Shown in pieces: positions 8,303 to 17,290 of a stretch of DNA of 64,000 bases. Under the pieces are notes generated by a model. It saw only the letters and a list, made by a program, of their open reading frames with translations. It was not told the DNA's origin and ran no database searches. The stretch lies in NCBI GenBank assembly GCA_002316315.1, contig DCDG01000052.1, positions 100,873-164,872 of the forward strand. Direction: 5' to 3'. A program made the translations under genes and the position numbers. The first letter of the stretch is position 1, and every line of letters begins with the position of its first letter. This DNA is from Candidatus Aminicenantes bacterium UBA1061 (GTDB taxonomy: Bacteria; Acidobacteriota; Aminicenantia; Aminicenantales; Saccharicenantaceae).

Positions 8303-10882
8303 ATGAGATGGGATAAATTAACGGTTATGCTGCAGGAAGCTTTTCAACTGGCTCAATCGAAGGCTCAGGAACTTAGCCATCAGGAGTTAAGGCCTGAACA
8401 TTTGCTGTGGAGCTTCTTAAATCAGGAAGGGAATATTGTGAATAGCCTGCTGACCAAACTGGAAGTTAGCCCGCCTGAAGTTCAGCGTGAACTTAATCAG
8501 ATATTGAGCCGTTTCCCGAGAATTCAGGGAACGGGAGAAATTTATCTGTCTGGTGAACTGAATGAAGTTCTGAATGATGCCTGGCAGCAAGCTGAGAAAT
8601 TGAAAGATGAATACCTTTCTACCGAACATGTCTTTCTGGCCATGGTCAGGCTTAAACATCTGAGCATCAGTCGATTTCTTCAAAAATACAAGATAAATGA
8701 AGAAGCTGTTCTTAAAGCTCTGGTGGACATAAGGGGTAGCCAGCGAATCACCGATGCTGAACCTGAGTCTAAATACCAGGCTTTAGAAAAGTATGCCCGC
8801 GATCTGACGGCTCTGGCCAGGCAGGGTAAACTCGATCCGGTCATTGGCCGGGAAGAAGAAATCAGGCGGGTAATTCAAGTTTTATCCAGACGGACAAAAA
8901 ACAACCCGGTATTAATAGGCGAAGCCGGTGTCGGCAAGACAGCCATTGCTGAGGGGCTGGCACAAAGGATTGCCAACGGTGACGTGCCCCAATCACTCAA
9001 GGAAAAGCAACTGATGGCCCTCGATATGGGTGCTCTGGTGGCCGGTACCAAGTATCGCGGAGAATTTGAAGATCGGTTGAAAGCTCTGCTTAAGGAAATA
9101 AAAGAATCGAGTAACATCATCCTTTTCATTGATGAACTACATACGATTGTTGGAGCCGGGGCAGCCGAAGGAGCCGTTGATGCCTCCAACATGCTTAAGC
9201 CAGCTCTGGCCCGGGGTGAGCTGAGGTGCATAGGAGCCACGACTATCAATGAATATAAAAAATACATAGAAAAAGACCCGGCTCTGGAAAGACGCTTTCA
9301 GCCGGTTTATGTTGGTGAGCCATCGGTCGAAGAAACTATTTCGATTCTAAGGGGGCTTAAGGAAAAATATGAAGTTCATCATGGAGTGAAAATTAAGGAT
9401 TCGGCCCTGGTGGCGGCGGCTGTACTGTCGAATCGCTATATTACCAACCGTTTCTTGCCAGATAAGGCTATTGACCTTATTGATGAGGCTGCTTCGCGTA
9501 TCCGGGTTCAACTGGACAGTCTGCCTGAAGATATCGATGAACTGGAAAGAAAGATTACGCAGCTACAAATAGAACGGCAAGCCTTAAAAAAGGAAAAGGA
9601 CGAAGCCTCTGTGGAAAGGCTGGAGAAAATCGAAAAGGAACTGAGCGAGCTGACTGAAAAAAGAGATGCGCTGAAAGCTAAATGGAAACAGGAGAAAGAC
9701 CTGATTGAGCAGATAAACCGGCTGAAAGAGCAGCGTGATGCTCTCCGTGTAGAAGAGCAAAAGGCCGAGCGGCACGGGGATCTGGAAAAAGTGGCTGAAA
9801 TCCGTTATGGGCGCTTGATTGAGCTGAATAAAAAAATCGATCAACTATCCCAGCAACTGACTGAATTGCAGGCGCAGGGCAAAATGTTGAAGGAAGAGGT
9901 GGATGAAGAGGATGTAGCCGAAGTGGTGAGCCGCTGGACGGGGATTCCTGTCTCGAAAATGCTCGAAGGCGAAGTGGAAAGATTGCTCAAGATGGAAGAG
10001 CTTCTGTCCAATCGCGTCATCGGTCAGGAACAGGCGATTAGAGCTGTGGCTGATACAATCAGACGGGCGAGAGCCGGCCTGCAGGAGCCAACCAGGCCAA
10101 TAGGTTCTTTTCTCTTCCTCGGGCCGACCGGTGTGGGTAAAACTGAGCTGGCCAGGGCTCTGGCTGAATTTCTATTTAACGATGAAAAAGCTATGGTACG
10201 GCTCGATATGTCTGAATATATGGAAAAGCATACCGTGGCCAGGCTAATCGGTGCTCCGCCTGGCTATGTAGGCTATGAGGAAGGTGGCCAGCTGACGGAA
10301 GCGGTCAAAAGGCGACCCTATTCATTGATTTTGCTGGACGAAGTGGAAAAGGCTCATCCTGATGTTTTTAATATATTGTTGCAGATTCTCGATGATGGAC
10401 GCCTGACCGATGGCAAAGGGACCACAGTTGATTTTAGAAATACTCTGATTATCATGACTTCTAATCTTGGCAGCCAGATCATTAAGGAATTAAGCCAGGA
10501 TTATGAGACGATGGAAAAAGAAGTTCGCAAGATTCTCGAAAGCCATTTCAGACCGGAATTTCTTAACCGAATTGATGAGATTATATTCTTCAGGCCACTG
10601 TCGAAGGAGACGATTTTAAAGATTGTTGACCTTCAGATTGATCTTTTGCGCCAGCGTCTGACTGATAAAAAGATTAATCTGGAGATTAAAAACAAAGCCA
10701 AAGAACTTCTGGCTGAGCGTGGCTTTGACCCGGTTTATGGAGCTAGACCGCTGAAAAGAGTCATTCAAAAAGATATCCAAAATCCACTGGCCATGAAAAT
10801 TTTAGCAGGTGAATTTAAAGAAGGAGAGACTGTTTTAATTGATGTCAGCCCTAACGGAGAAATCGTTTTTAAGAAAAAGTAA
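8303..10882 (+). CDS. clpB: ATP-dependent disaggregase ClpB
   Basis: An 859-residue hexameric AAA+ chaperone that extracts polypeptides from aggregates, together with DnaK. It has a Clp N-domain (about 1-145), AAA-1 with Walker A GEAGVGKT at 206-213, a coiled-coil middle domain (about 410-525, rich in Glu/Lys heptads) and AAA-2 with Walker A GPTGVGKT at 607-614. The long M-domain separates it from ClpA/ClpC, and length matches ClpB. The ribosome site AAGGAGG is six bases before ATG. The 46-bp gap to the downstream porin gene contains no terminator that I can see. Confidence 0.96.
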   Translation: MRWDKLTVMLQEAFQLAQSKAQELSHQELRPEHLLWSFLNQEGNIVNSLLTKLEVSPPEVQRELNQILSRFPRIQGTGEIYLSGELNEVLNDAWQQAEKLKDEYLSTEHVFLAMVRLKHLSISRFLQKYKINEEAVLKALVDIRGSQRITDAEPESKYQALEKYARDLTALARQGKLDPVIGREEEIRRVIQVLSRRTKNNPVLIGEAGVGKTAIAEGLAQRIANGDVPQSLKEKQLMALDMGALVAGTKYRGEFEDRLKALLKEIKESSNIILFIDELHTIVGAGAAEGAVDASNMLKPALARGELRCIGATTINEYKKYIEKDPALERRFQPVYVGEPSVEETISILRGLKEKYEVHHGVKIKDSALVAAAVLSNRYITNRFLPDKAIDLIDEAASRIRVQLDSLPEDIDELERKITQLQIERQALKKEKDEASVERLEKIEKELSELTEKRDALKAKWKQEKDLIEQINRLKEQRDALRVEEQKAERHGDLEKVAEIRYGRLIELNKKIDQLSQQLTELQAQGKMLKEEVDEEDVAEVVSRWTGIPVSKMLEGEVERLLKMEELLSNRVIGQEQAIRAVADTIRRARAGLQEPTRPIGSFLFLGPTGVGKTELARALAEFLFNDEKAMVRLDMSEYMEKHTVARLIGAPPGYVGYEEGGQLTEAVKRRPYSLILLDEVEKAHPDVFNILLQILDDGRLTDGKGTTVDFRNTLIIMTSNLGSQIIKELSQDYETMEKEVRKILESHFRPEFLNRIDEIIFFRPLSKETILKIVDLQIDLLRQRLTDKKINLEIKNKAKELLAERGFDPVYGARPLKRVIQKDIQNPLAMKILAGEFKEGETVLIDVSPNGEIVFKKK

Positions 10883-10928
10883 ACAAGAAAAGCTAAAGCT
10901 AAATAGATAAATAAGAAAGGAGCTTGTT

Positions 10929-12233
10929 ATGTCCCCTAGCTGGAGAAAAAAAGCGACGATGCTTATCTTAAGTCTCGTTATCCTGACCGGCATGTTAAAG
11001 GCGAATGGTCTCAGTTTGAATGGCCTTGGCAGCAAAGCCGTTTCTATGGGTGGTGCTTTCATCGGGCTGGCTGATGATTTCAGCCTGGTTTACTGGAACC
11101 CGGCCGGCGCAGGATTTTTATCCCGGCCGCTATTTGGCGTCCTGGCTACAGATATCATACCGACCAGTCGCTATGAGGTTAACCTGTCCCCGGATACGTC
11201 TTTAGAGGCCAAAACCAAGTTTTCTCATTATCTTGGTTTCCTTCTTGCCTATTATCAGCCTCTTTCCGAGCATATTGTTCTTGGCCTTGGCTTTTATACT
11301 CCGACTGAGATGGGAACTAGCTGGAAAGGTGAAGATTTTACACCACTGGCCAACGGTATAAATTATGATTGGAAAAGCAAGATCGGGATGATGACTGTTT
11401 CCCCCCTGGTGGCTTGGAAAATCAGCGATCGACTTAGCCTGGGAGCGACCTTTAATTTGAATTATGGCCAAATGAAATGGAGTCAATGGTCCGGCCAGTT
11501 CGAGGTATCTCCCGGGACTTATATTAATCCTGGCCAGTATGAAGAGGGCCTGCATGGCTTTGGTTGGGGCCTGACTTTTGGCTTGCTGGCCAAACCGGTT
11601 GATTGGCTGAGCGTTGGATTGACCGTTAAGACTCCCTCAACTATCAAGTTCAGAAGCAAAATCAATATGTATGGCCTGAGTGATATGGGCTACCCGGCCA
11701 GTTCTGAAGTTAGAAGGGAAGTTAAGTGGCCCTGGTTTATTGGGGGCGGAGTTTCTATTAAGCCGGTGAACAAGCTGACTTTAAATGCTGATGTCCAGTG
11801 GACTGACTGGTCACAGCTTAATAATATAACCACTCGCTATCTGGATCCAATCTGGGCTGACCTAATAGCAACCAATATGGCTGATGTCAGGAAATTTGAC
11901 TGGAAAGATGCCTGCCAGGTGCGGTTTGGTGCTGAATACCGATTGAGCCCGCATTTTGCCCTGAGGGCCGGCTATTATCATGATCCTGCTCCGGGGCCAG
12001 ATCAGACTATGCATGTCCTTTTGCCGACCTTCGATTGTAATGGGATAACAGCTGGATTCGGTTATGACTGGAATGGTTTATCCATCAACTGGGGATTTGA
12101 ATATCTGAAGGGTAAGGATCGGCAGATAACCCTGGAAGGTATCGGATCGGAGTCAGGCCATTGGCAGGCCATGCCCGGTACTTATAAAATGTACCAGGTT
12201 ATACCTACCATCTCAGTTTCTTATAAATTCTGA
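10929..12233 (+). CDS. FadL/OmpP1/TodX-family outer membrane transport protein
   Basis: A 434-residue outer membrane barrel for hydrophobic substrates. A signal peptide (about 1-26) precedes a mature start with LNGLGSKAVSMGGAF and then DDFSLVYWNPAG, the hatch-domain pattern of the FadL family (NPA motif). The rest alternates Trp/Tyr-rich strands and ends in SYKF, the usual C-terminal aromatic of outer membrane barrels. Family members carry long-chain fatty acids or aromatic hydrocarbons; the substrate here is unknown. AAGGAG lies eight bases before the ATG. It follows clpB on the same strand and may be read through from it. A minus-strand tRNA gene follows. Confidence 0.85.
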   Translation: MSPSWRKKATMLILSLVILTGMLKANGLSLNGLGSKAVSMGGAFIGLADDFSLVYWNPAGAGFLSRPLFGVLATDIIPTSRYEVNLSPDTSLEAKTKFSHYLGFLLAYYQPLSEHIVLGLGFYTPTEMGTSWKGEDFTPLANGINYDWKSKIGMMTVSPLVAWKISDRLSLGATFNLNYGQMKWSQWSGQFEVSPGTYINPGQYEEGLHGFGWGLTFGLLAKPVDWLSVGLTVKTPSTIKFRSKINMYGLSDMGYPASSEVRREVKWPWFIGGGVSIKPVNKLTLNADVQWTDWSQLNNITTRYLDPIWADLIATNMADVRKFDWKDACQVRFGAEYRLSPHFALRAGYYHDPAPGPDQTMHVLLPTFDCNGITAGFGYDWNGLSINWGFEYLKGKDRQITLEGIGSESGHWQAMPGTYKMYQVIPTISVSYKF

Positions 12234-12277
12234 AATTAAGGATTCTGCTTGAAGATTAAAGAGGATAAAAAATAAAA

Positions 12278-12350
12278 TGGCCAGGGACGGAATTGAACCG
12301 CCGACGCAGGGATTTTCAGTCCCTCGCTCTACCGCCTGAGCTACCTGGCC
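12278..12350 (-). tRNA. tRNA-Phe (anticodon GAA)
   Basis: The reverse complement folds as a 73-base cloverleaf. The acceptor stem is GGCCAGG/CCTGGCC with discriminator A, the D-arm is GCTC...GAGC, the anticodon stem AGGGA/TCCCT encloses loop CTGAAAA (anticodon GAA), and the T-arm contains GGTTCAATTCC. CCA is not encoded; a T-rich stretch follows directly. A consensus promoter stands upstream. Confidence 0.97.
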
Positions 12351-12382
12351 GTTTATTTAAAGCGCTTTGAAAATCGTTTATT

Positions 12383-12411
12383 AGTATATTAATGACGGCT
12401 ATTAATGTCAA
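12383..12411 (-). promoter_or_regulatory. Strong promoter for tRNA-Phe
   Basis: On the minus strand TTGACA, exactly 17 bp and TATACT end 33 bp before the mature tRNA 5' end. This is one of the best sigma-70 matches in the window, as expected for a stable RNA. Confidence 0.75.
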
Positions 12412-12541
12412 CAGGGGATTTACTTTTTTCCGGGGATTAAGCCTCGTATAACTTGGAAGTATGAGTCTTTTTACTGCTTCTCCTCTGAGGTAAAATTGAA
12501 ATCAAACTGGTCATGTGTTATTCTTTTTGCCGGAGAAAGAA

Positions 12542-12775
12542 ATGGATGAAGATCAGATAAAAGAAGTGCTTCTTTGTCAAGATCAGAGTTTTCGCCGGCT
12601 ATATGAGCAGCACCAGGAAATAGAACAATCCCTGTCGAATTTAAATGAAAAAAATGTCTTGACATCCAGAGAAGAAATGGCTGAAAAAGAGTTAAAAAAA
12701 AGAAAACTCAGGCTGAAAGACGAGCTTTACCGTAGAATCATAGAATATAAAATAAAAATGGAGTCACATGAGTAA
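12542..12775 (+). CDS. DUF465 (YdcH-like) small helical protein
   Basis: A 77-residue soluble protein predicted as a helical hairpin. The spacing of QSFRRLYEQHQEIEQSL...LTSREEMAEKELKKRKLRLKDEL matches the DUF465/YdcH pattern (FxxLxxEHxxLdxxI...LKkxKLrLKDEI). Function in the family is unknown. The ATG at 12542 is six bases after GGAG; a GTG nine codons upstream lacks a ribosome site. The stop overlaps the start of the next gene, so they are translationally coupled. Confidence 0.75.
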   Translation: MDEDQIKEVLLCQDQSFRRLYEQHQEIEQSLSNLNEKNVLTSREEMAEKELKKRKLRLKDELYRRIIEYKIKMESHE

Positions 12776-13796
12776 AGCTTCCAGTCGTCAGTTCCGGCTA
12801 GCTTTAATTGGTACTGATTCTCTTTGTTCCCGGGAAATCAGAGAGGCACTGGCCTCCGATCCTTTACCGCTTAAATCAATTGAGTTTTATGATCCTGGAG
12901 TTGAAGAAGAATACAGCCAGCTGACTGAATTTAAAGGTGAGGCCAGAGTCATCCATCATCCAGATGCCTATTTGCTGGAAGGTTTAGATCTCGTTTTTCT
13001 GGTTGCTGATAGAGAGACTAATCTTAAATTTGGCCGGCTGGCCAAAGACAAGGGTTTCCGGGCAATCGATCTGGCTGGAACTTTCAGAGGGGATTCGGAG
13101 GTGCCGGCGGTTGTAAGTGGCGTAAATGATCAGATACTTGATAATAAGGAAATTTTTCTGGTAGCCAATCCTCATCCTATCTCCATTATCCTCTCCCAGG
13201 TGCTGTCCACCCTGGCCAACTTGGCGCCGGTGGTCAGATCTGCGGCTGTTGTTCTTCAACCAGTTTCTGCTTATGACTATGGGGGAATTGAGGAGTTAGC
13301 TGAAGAAAGTTTTACTCTATTGTCCAGCGGTAATTATGAACGGAAGATCTTCCCTGAACAGATTGCTTTCAATTCATTTCCCTTGTCCGAGAAAATGGGC
13401 CCGGATGGTTATAGCCTGAAAGAAGAGCAGGTCAAGCAGGAGATAAAGAATATTCTGGCAGGCAAGAATATAAACTTAAGCCTGTCCATAGTTCAAGTTC
13501 CGGTTTTTCATGGTTATGGTCTGATGATTTATACTGAACTAGCAGAAAACAAGCAATTATCAGAAGTTGAAAATGTCTTTAGGAAAAACTGCCTTTTTAA
13601 ATATTTTCCTGCAAATTCTTCCCAGCTGATATCAAATAAACTGGCGGCCGGTAAAGACGAAATTTTTGTCGGCCATCTTAGAAAAGAGGCGGATTGCCCC
13701 GGGAGTTTCTGGATATGGGTAGCAGCTGATAACTTGAGTGCTGGCTCAGCTGTCAATGCCCTGGGGTTAGCCAGAAAAATCCTTGGCGTCAAATGA
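12768..13796 (+). CDS. Aspartate-semialdehyde dehydrogenase-family protein without the catalytic Cys (USG-1-like)
   Basis: A 342-residue protein with the two-domain fold pattern of Asd: N-terminal nucleotide-binding strands, the DLAGTFR element, then a dimerisation domain with VPVFHGY near residue 248. Asd normally carries the nucleophile in NPNCST; here the site reads NPHPIS at residues 134-139, so Cys is replaced by Pro. The usual GxTGxxG NADP loop is also degraded (GTDSLCS at 15-21). By established knowledge of E. coli USG-1, Asd paralogues without the Cys exist and are not dehydrogenases. It overlaps the DUF465 gene and precedes yicC. No lysine or threonine genes are nearby, so I do not call it asd. 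Confidence 0.7.
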   Translation: MSKASSRQFRLALIGTDSLCSREIREALASDPLPLKSIEFYDPGVEEEYSQLTEFKGEARVIHHPDAYLLEGLDLVFLVADRETNLKFGRLAKDKGFRAIDLAGTFRGDSEVPAVVSGVNDQILDNKEIFLVANPHPISIILSQVLSTLANLAPVVRSAAVVLQPVSAYDYGGIEELAEESFTLLSSGNYERKIFPEQIAFNSFPLSEKMGPDGYSLKEEQVKQEIKNILAGKNINLSLSIVQVPVFHGYGLMIYTELAENKQLSEVENVFRKNCLFKYFPANSSQLISNKLAAGKDEIFVGHLRKEADCPGSFWIWVAADNLSAGSAVNALGLARKILGVK

Positions 13797-13821
13797 ATCT
13801 AGCGGAAGTGGAGAAGCCCAG

Positions 13822-14697
13822 ATGATTCGCAGTATGACTGGCTTTGCTGAAAAAAGCTTTAATTCCAGTAACTTAAAGGTTAAGATCTTTATCAAGACTT
13901 TAAACCACCGTTTTTTTGACTGGGTATTAAAAGGGCCCGGTCTGGGCGAGCTGGAAAATCAGCTGAGAATGGCTTGCCAGAAAAAAATCCTGAGAGGGCG
14001 AGTGGAAATTCAGATGGAAATTGATTTTCTCTCGCCGGACAGCTGGCAATTTACTATTAACCGCGGGCTGTTAAATAAAATGGTGAGTGAACTCAAGTCT
14101 CTGGCAGCAGAAGCCAGCCTGCCTTTTAATCTGACTCTTGATCAGCTCCTGCGGCTTCCGCCCATCATCAGTATTAATCAGCGAGAGTTGACCAGGGGGG
14201 ATAAGAATTTTATCCTGGCCGCTTTTGATGAAACGCTGCAGGAAATTATAAAGCAGAGAGAAAAAGAGGGGCGTGAAATCAGCCGGCAATTGCATCGTCA
14301 TCTTGGACGGATAAGAAAATCGCTGGCGGTTATAGAAAGCCTTTTTAAAAAACAGCCTGATGAGCTCCGGCAAAAGCTGGTTAAGAAACTCAAAGACCTT
14401 AACCATAACTCGCTGTCTGAAGATAGGCTGTCAGAAGAAGTCGCCTATCTGATGCAGAAATTTGATGTGGTGGAAGAGATTAACCGGCTGAAGAGCCACC
14501 TCAAGGCTGTGGCCGAATTGCTTGATCCCGGGGTGGATGAGCCAGTCGGCAAAAAGCTGGATTTTCTGGCGCAGGAGTTATCGAGGGAGGCCAATACGCT
14601 GAATGCTAAAGCCCAGGATCCTGATATCATCAAACACTGTCTGCTGATTAAAAATGAAATCGAAAGTATACGCCAGCAGGTTCAGAATCTAGAATAA
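13822..14697 (+). CDS. yicC: YicC/YloC-family endoribonuclease
   Basis: A 291-residue cytoplasmic protein with the hallmark N-terminus MIRSMTGFAE, the LNHRFFD element near residue 35, and the C-terminal block NTLNAKAQD...KNEIESIRQQVQN, which is highly conserved in the family. Members act as RNA-cleaving enzymes. The ATG at 13822 is preferred over an upstream in-frame ATG because the conserved family N-terminus begins there and GGAG is eight bases before it. The yicC-gmk-coaBC order is common in bacteria, though the remA and rpoZ genes often found in between are absent. Confidence 0.92.
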   Translation: MIRSMTGFAEKSFNSSNLKVKIFIKTLNHRFFDWVLKGPGLGELENQLRMACQKKILRGRVEIQMEIDFLSPDSWQFTINRGLLNKMVSELKSLAAEASLPFNLTLDQLLRLPPIISINQRELTRGDKNFILAAFDETLQEIIKQREKEGREISRQLHRHLGRIRKSLAVIESLFKKQPDELRQKLVKKLKDLNHNSLSEDRLSEEVAYLMQKFDVVEEINRLKSHLKAVAELLDPGVDEPVGKKLDFLAQELSREANTLNAKAQDPDIIKHCLLIKNEIESIRQQVQNLE

Positions 14698-14754
14698 GAA
14701 TCTGTTAAAATAAGATAAAATAAGACAAAAGGTAAAGAGAGGCTAGTAGCCAGG

Positions 14755-15366
14755 ATGATTTTTGTTGTTTCAGGTCCCTCCGGTTGTGGGAAATCTACCC
14801 TCATCAAGCATCTTCTATCTATTCTCCCTGACCTGGAATTCTCAGTTTCTCATACGACCAGGCTGCCACGGGCTGATGAGGTCAACGGCCGTGATTATTA
14901 TTTCGTCAGCCATCAGGAATTTCAAAAGATGCAATCAGCCGGCGCCTTCGCTGAATCGGCCATTGTTCACGGAGAAATGTATGGCACTTCTTTGGAAGAA
15001 ATTAAAAATAAATCGGAGGGCAGAGATCTTGTCCTCGACATAGATGTTCAAGGAGCCAGGCAGATCAAATCGAAGCTCGAGGAAGCCAGACTGATTTTTG
15101 TTGTTCCTCCGTCTTTTCCTGAACTTGAGAAAAGATTAAGACAGAGAAGAACTGATAGCCCGGAAGCTATCGCTCTTCGTCTCGAAAATGCCAGGAAAGA
15201 AATCCTTGAATCTGATGTTTTTGATTATCTGGTAATAAACGGGGAGTTAGCCAGAGCGGTTGATGAACTCCGGTCAATCATTGTTGCTCACCGCTGTCAA
15301 TTTAAAGAAAGACAGAAGGAATTTCAAGAAATCTTAATAAGTTTTAAGGCCGACTCTGGATTTTAA
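14755..15366 (+). CDS. gmk: Guanylate kinase
   Basis: A 203-residue enzyme phosphorylating GMP to GDP. P-loop GPSGCGKS is at residues 7-14, followed by SHTTRLPRADEVNGRDYYFV (the GMP-binding SxTTRxxRxxExxGxDYxFV pattern) and DIDVQGARQIK. Length is normal. It follows yicC by 57 bp and precedes coaBC by 15 bp, so it is likely part of one transcription unit. Confidence 0.96.
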   Translation: MIFVVSGPSGCGKSTLIKHLLSILPDLEFSVSHTTRLPRADEVNGRDYYFVSHQEFQKMQSAGAFAESAIVHGEMYGTSLEEIKNKSEGRDLVLDIDVQGARQIKSKLEEARLIFVVPPSFPELEKRLRQRRTDSPEAIALRLENARKEILESDVFDYLVINGELARAVDELRSIIVAHRCQFKERQKEFQEILISFKADSGF

Positions 15367-15381
15367 AGGCGAGGTGCTGTC

Positions 15382-16581
15382 ATGAACAAAATAGCTCTGG
15401 GTGTCGCTTCTTCCATCAGTATTTATAAAGCCGCCGACATCATACGCCTTTTTCAAAAGGAAGATCTGGCTGTCCGGGTTATCATGACCGAGAAGGCGAC
15501 TCGTTTCATTCAGCCTGATTTTTTTACGGCTCTAAGCGGCGAAGAAACCATTGTCAATCTTTTTGATAGGCGGCAGCGGCCGATAGAGCATATTGCCCTG
15601 GCGGATGAGATCTCGCTATTGCTTATTGCTCCCGCCACGGCTAATATCATTGCCAAGCTGGCCTCGGGGCTGGCCGATGATTTTCTGTCGACTTTTTACC
15701 TGGCCGTTAAATCACCAGTGCTGATTGCCCCGGCTATGAATGAGGCTATGTTTCTTCATCCTCAGACCCAGGCCAATATAAAGAAATTGAGAGACAACGG
15801 AGTGGAATTTGTTGAACCGGAGGCGGGCTATCTGGCCTGCGGCCAGACGGGTGGTGGCCGGTTAGCCTCACCAGAAAAAATAGTCCAGACCAGTCTTAGA
15901 CTTATTCGCCGGCAGCCAGTTTTTAAGGATAAGCTGATAGTGGTCACCGCCGGCCCTACCAGAGAATCCCTCGATCCTGTCCGTTTCCTTTCTAACCGTT
16001 CTTCTGGCAAAATGGGCTATGAACTTGCCCGCCAGGCTTATCAACTTGGGGCAGAGGTTGTTTTGATCAAAGGACCGGTTGAACTAGAACCACCAACCGG
16101 AGTTAAAGTCGAAACGGTTGTCTCATCCGAGGAAATGCGCCAGGCTGTGTTTAAATATTATGACCAAGCCAGTGTGGTTATCATGTCGGCGGCTGTCTCT
16201 GATTTTAGGTTCAGGCAGACCAGCCTTAAAAAAATAAGAAAGGAAAAGCTTACCCTTAACCTCGAGCTGGAAAGGACGCCTGATATCCTTGAAGAGCTTG
16301 GCCATTTAAAACGAGGACAGCTCCTGGTTGGTTTTGCAGCCGAAACGGCTGACCTGAAAACCAGAGCCAGCGATAAGATGAAAAGGAAAAAACTTGACCT
16401 GATAGTGGCCAACGATGTTTCTCGTGAAGACATTGGGTTTGGTCGGGATGAAAATGAAGTCTATTTATTCTGGCCAGATGGCCGGGAGAGATTAATCGGC
16501 AAAACCAGTAAGAGAAAAGTAAGCCAGGAAATTCTGACTGAAATCGGAGCGATGCTCAATGAAAGAAAAGGAAATAATTGA
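15382..16581 (+). CDS. coaBC: Bifunctional phosphopantothenoylcysteine decarboxylase/synthetase CoaBC
   Basis: A 399-residue two-domain enzyme making 4'-phosphopantetheine for coenzyme A. The CoaC half (about 1-180) has the flavoprotein start, EHIAL with the catalytic His, PAMNEAMF near 117, and GYLACGQTGGGRLA with Cys153 on the substrate-clamp flap. The CoaB half (about 185-399) has TAGPTRE, DPVRFLSNRSSGKMG, SAAVSDFR and KIRKEK. Both halves are intact. It follows gmk directly, without rpoZ, and overlaps the uracil-DNA glycosylase gene by 23 bp. CoaD is also encoded in the window. Confidence 0.95.
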   Translation: MNKIALGVASSISIYKAADIIRLFQKEDLAVRVIMTEKATRFIQPDFFTALSGEETIVNLFDRRQRPIEHIALADEISLLLIAPATANIIAKLASGLADDFLSTFYLAVKSPVLIAPAMNEAMFLHPQTQANIKKLRDNGVEFVEPEAGYLACGQTGGGRLASPEKIVQTSLRLIRRQPVFKDKLIVVTAGPTRESLDPVRFLSNRSSGKMGYELARQAYQLGAEVVLIKGPVELEPPTGVKVETVVSSEEMRQAVFKYYDQASVVIMSAAVSDFRFRQTSLKKIRKEKLTLNLELERTPDILEELGHLKRGQLLVGFAAETADLKTRASDKMKRKKLDLIVANDVSREDIGFGRDENEVYLFWPDGRERLIGKTSKRKVSQEILTEIGAMLNERKGNN

Positions 16582-17290
16582 GAAATTGGAAGACATCGAG
16601 GAGCAGCTGCGTTTTTACCAGCAGCTTGGAGCTGATTTTTTAGTACTGCCTGATAGGCCAGCTGGTGGAGAAAGACCGGCAGGAGGCTTGATCGGGCTGA
16701 AGAACGAACCTGAAAATCAAATCGTCCAGTCCGGCGAATGGGAAAAACTCCTTCAGCGTATCAAGGGCTGCCGTTTCTGCCCACTTTTTCAGGGCAGAAC
16801 TCAGGCTGTTCCAGGGGAGGGTAATTACCAGGCTAAATTAATGTTTGTGGGTGAAGCTCCTGGCCGGGACGAAGATTTGCAGGGTCGGCCATTTGTTGGA
16901 CGGGCTGGCCAGCTGCTGACCAAGATTATTGAAGCGATGGGCTTTAAGCGCCAGGAAGTGTATATCGCCAATGTCGTTAAATGCCGGCCGCCTGAAAACC
17001 GTACTCCCCGGCCCGATGAAGTTAAAGCCTGTTCTATTTATCTACTGAGTCAGATTGATCTGATCAATCCTAAGGTCATCGTCGCTCTGGGAAAAATAGC
17101 AGCTGAGTTTTTCCTTCAGGCTAATAAAAGCATGTCTGAGATTCGCGGTCATTTCGGGCAGTTTAAAGACATCCCGGTCATGCCGACTTTTCATCCTTCT
17201 TATCTCGTCCGGAATGAAGGCAACAGAGAAATAAAAAGACTGGTATGGGAAGACATGAAGAAAGTTATGAAATTACTGGAATCTTCATGA
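16559..17290 (+). CDS. Type-4 uracil-DNA glycosylase (4Fe-4S)
   Basis: A 243-residue base-excision repair enzyme removing uracil from DNA. The catalytic-site motif GEAPGRDED is at 99-107, the C-terminal HPSYL motif is present, and four Cys at 71, 74, 142 and 158 have the spacing of the family's iron-sulphur cluster ligands. An extra N-terminal stretch of about 55 residues, partly coiled coil then Gly/Pro-rich, precedes the domain, as in many bacterial members. The gene overlaps both coaBC (23 bp) and priA (ATGA), so a nucleotide/repair operon is likely. Confidence 0.93.
   Translation: MKEKEIIEKLEDIEEQLRFYQQLGADFLVLPDRPAGGERPAGGLIGLKNEPENQIVQSGEWEKLLQRIKGCRFCPLFQGRTQAVPGEGNYQAKLMFVGEAPGRDEDLQGRPFVGRAGQLLTKIIEAMGFKRQEVYIANVVKCRPPENRTPRPDEVKACSIYLLSQIDLINPKVIVALGKIAAEFFLQANKSMSEIRGHFGQFKDIPVMPTFHPSYLVRNEGNREIKRLVWEDMKKVMKLLESS

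Noticed and set aside
9540..9900. Tandem repeats in clpB from Glu/Lys-rich sequence
   Set aside because: This is the coiled-coil middle domain typical of ClpB and is not a DNA repeat.
12231..12300. Mobile element or attachment site at the tRNA-Phe gene
   Set aside because: tRNA genes are common integration sites, but I see no integrase, no repeated tRNA 3' end and no change in gene character on either side.
17245..17286. Longer PriA start inside the uracil-DNA glycosylase gene
   Set aside because: The extra 14 residues are not part of the PriA family, and the ATGA overlap at 17287 is a normal coupled start.
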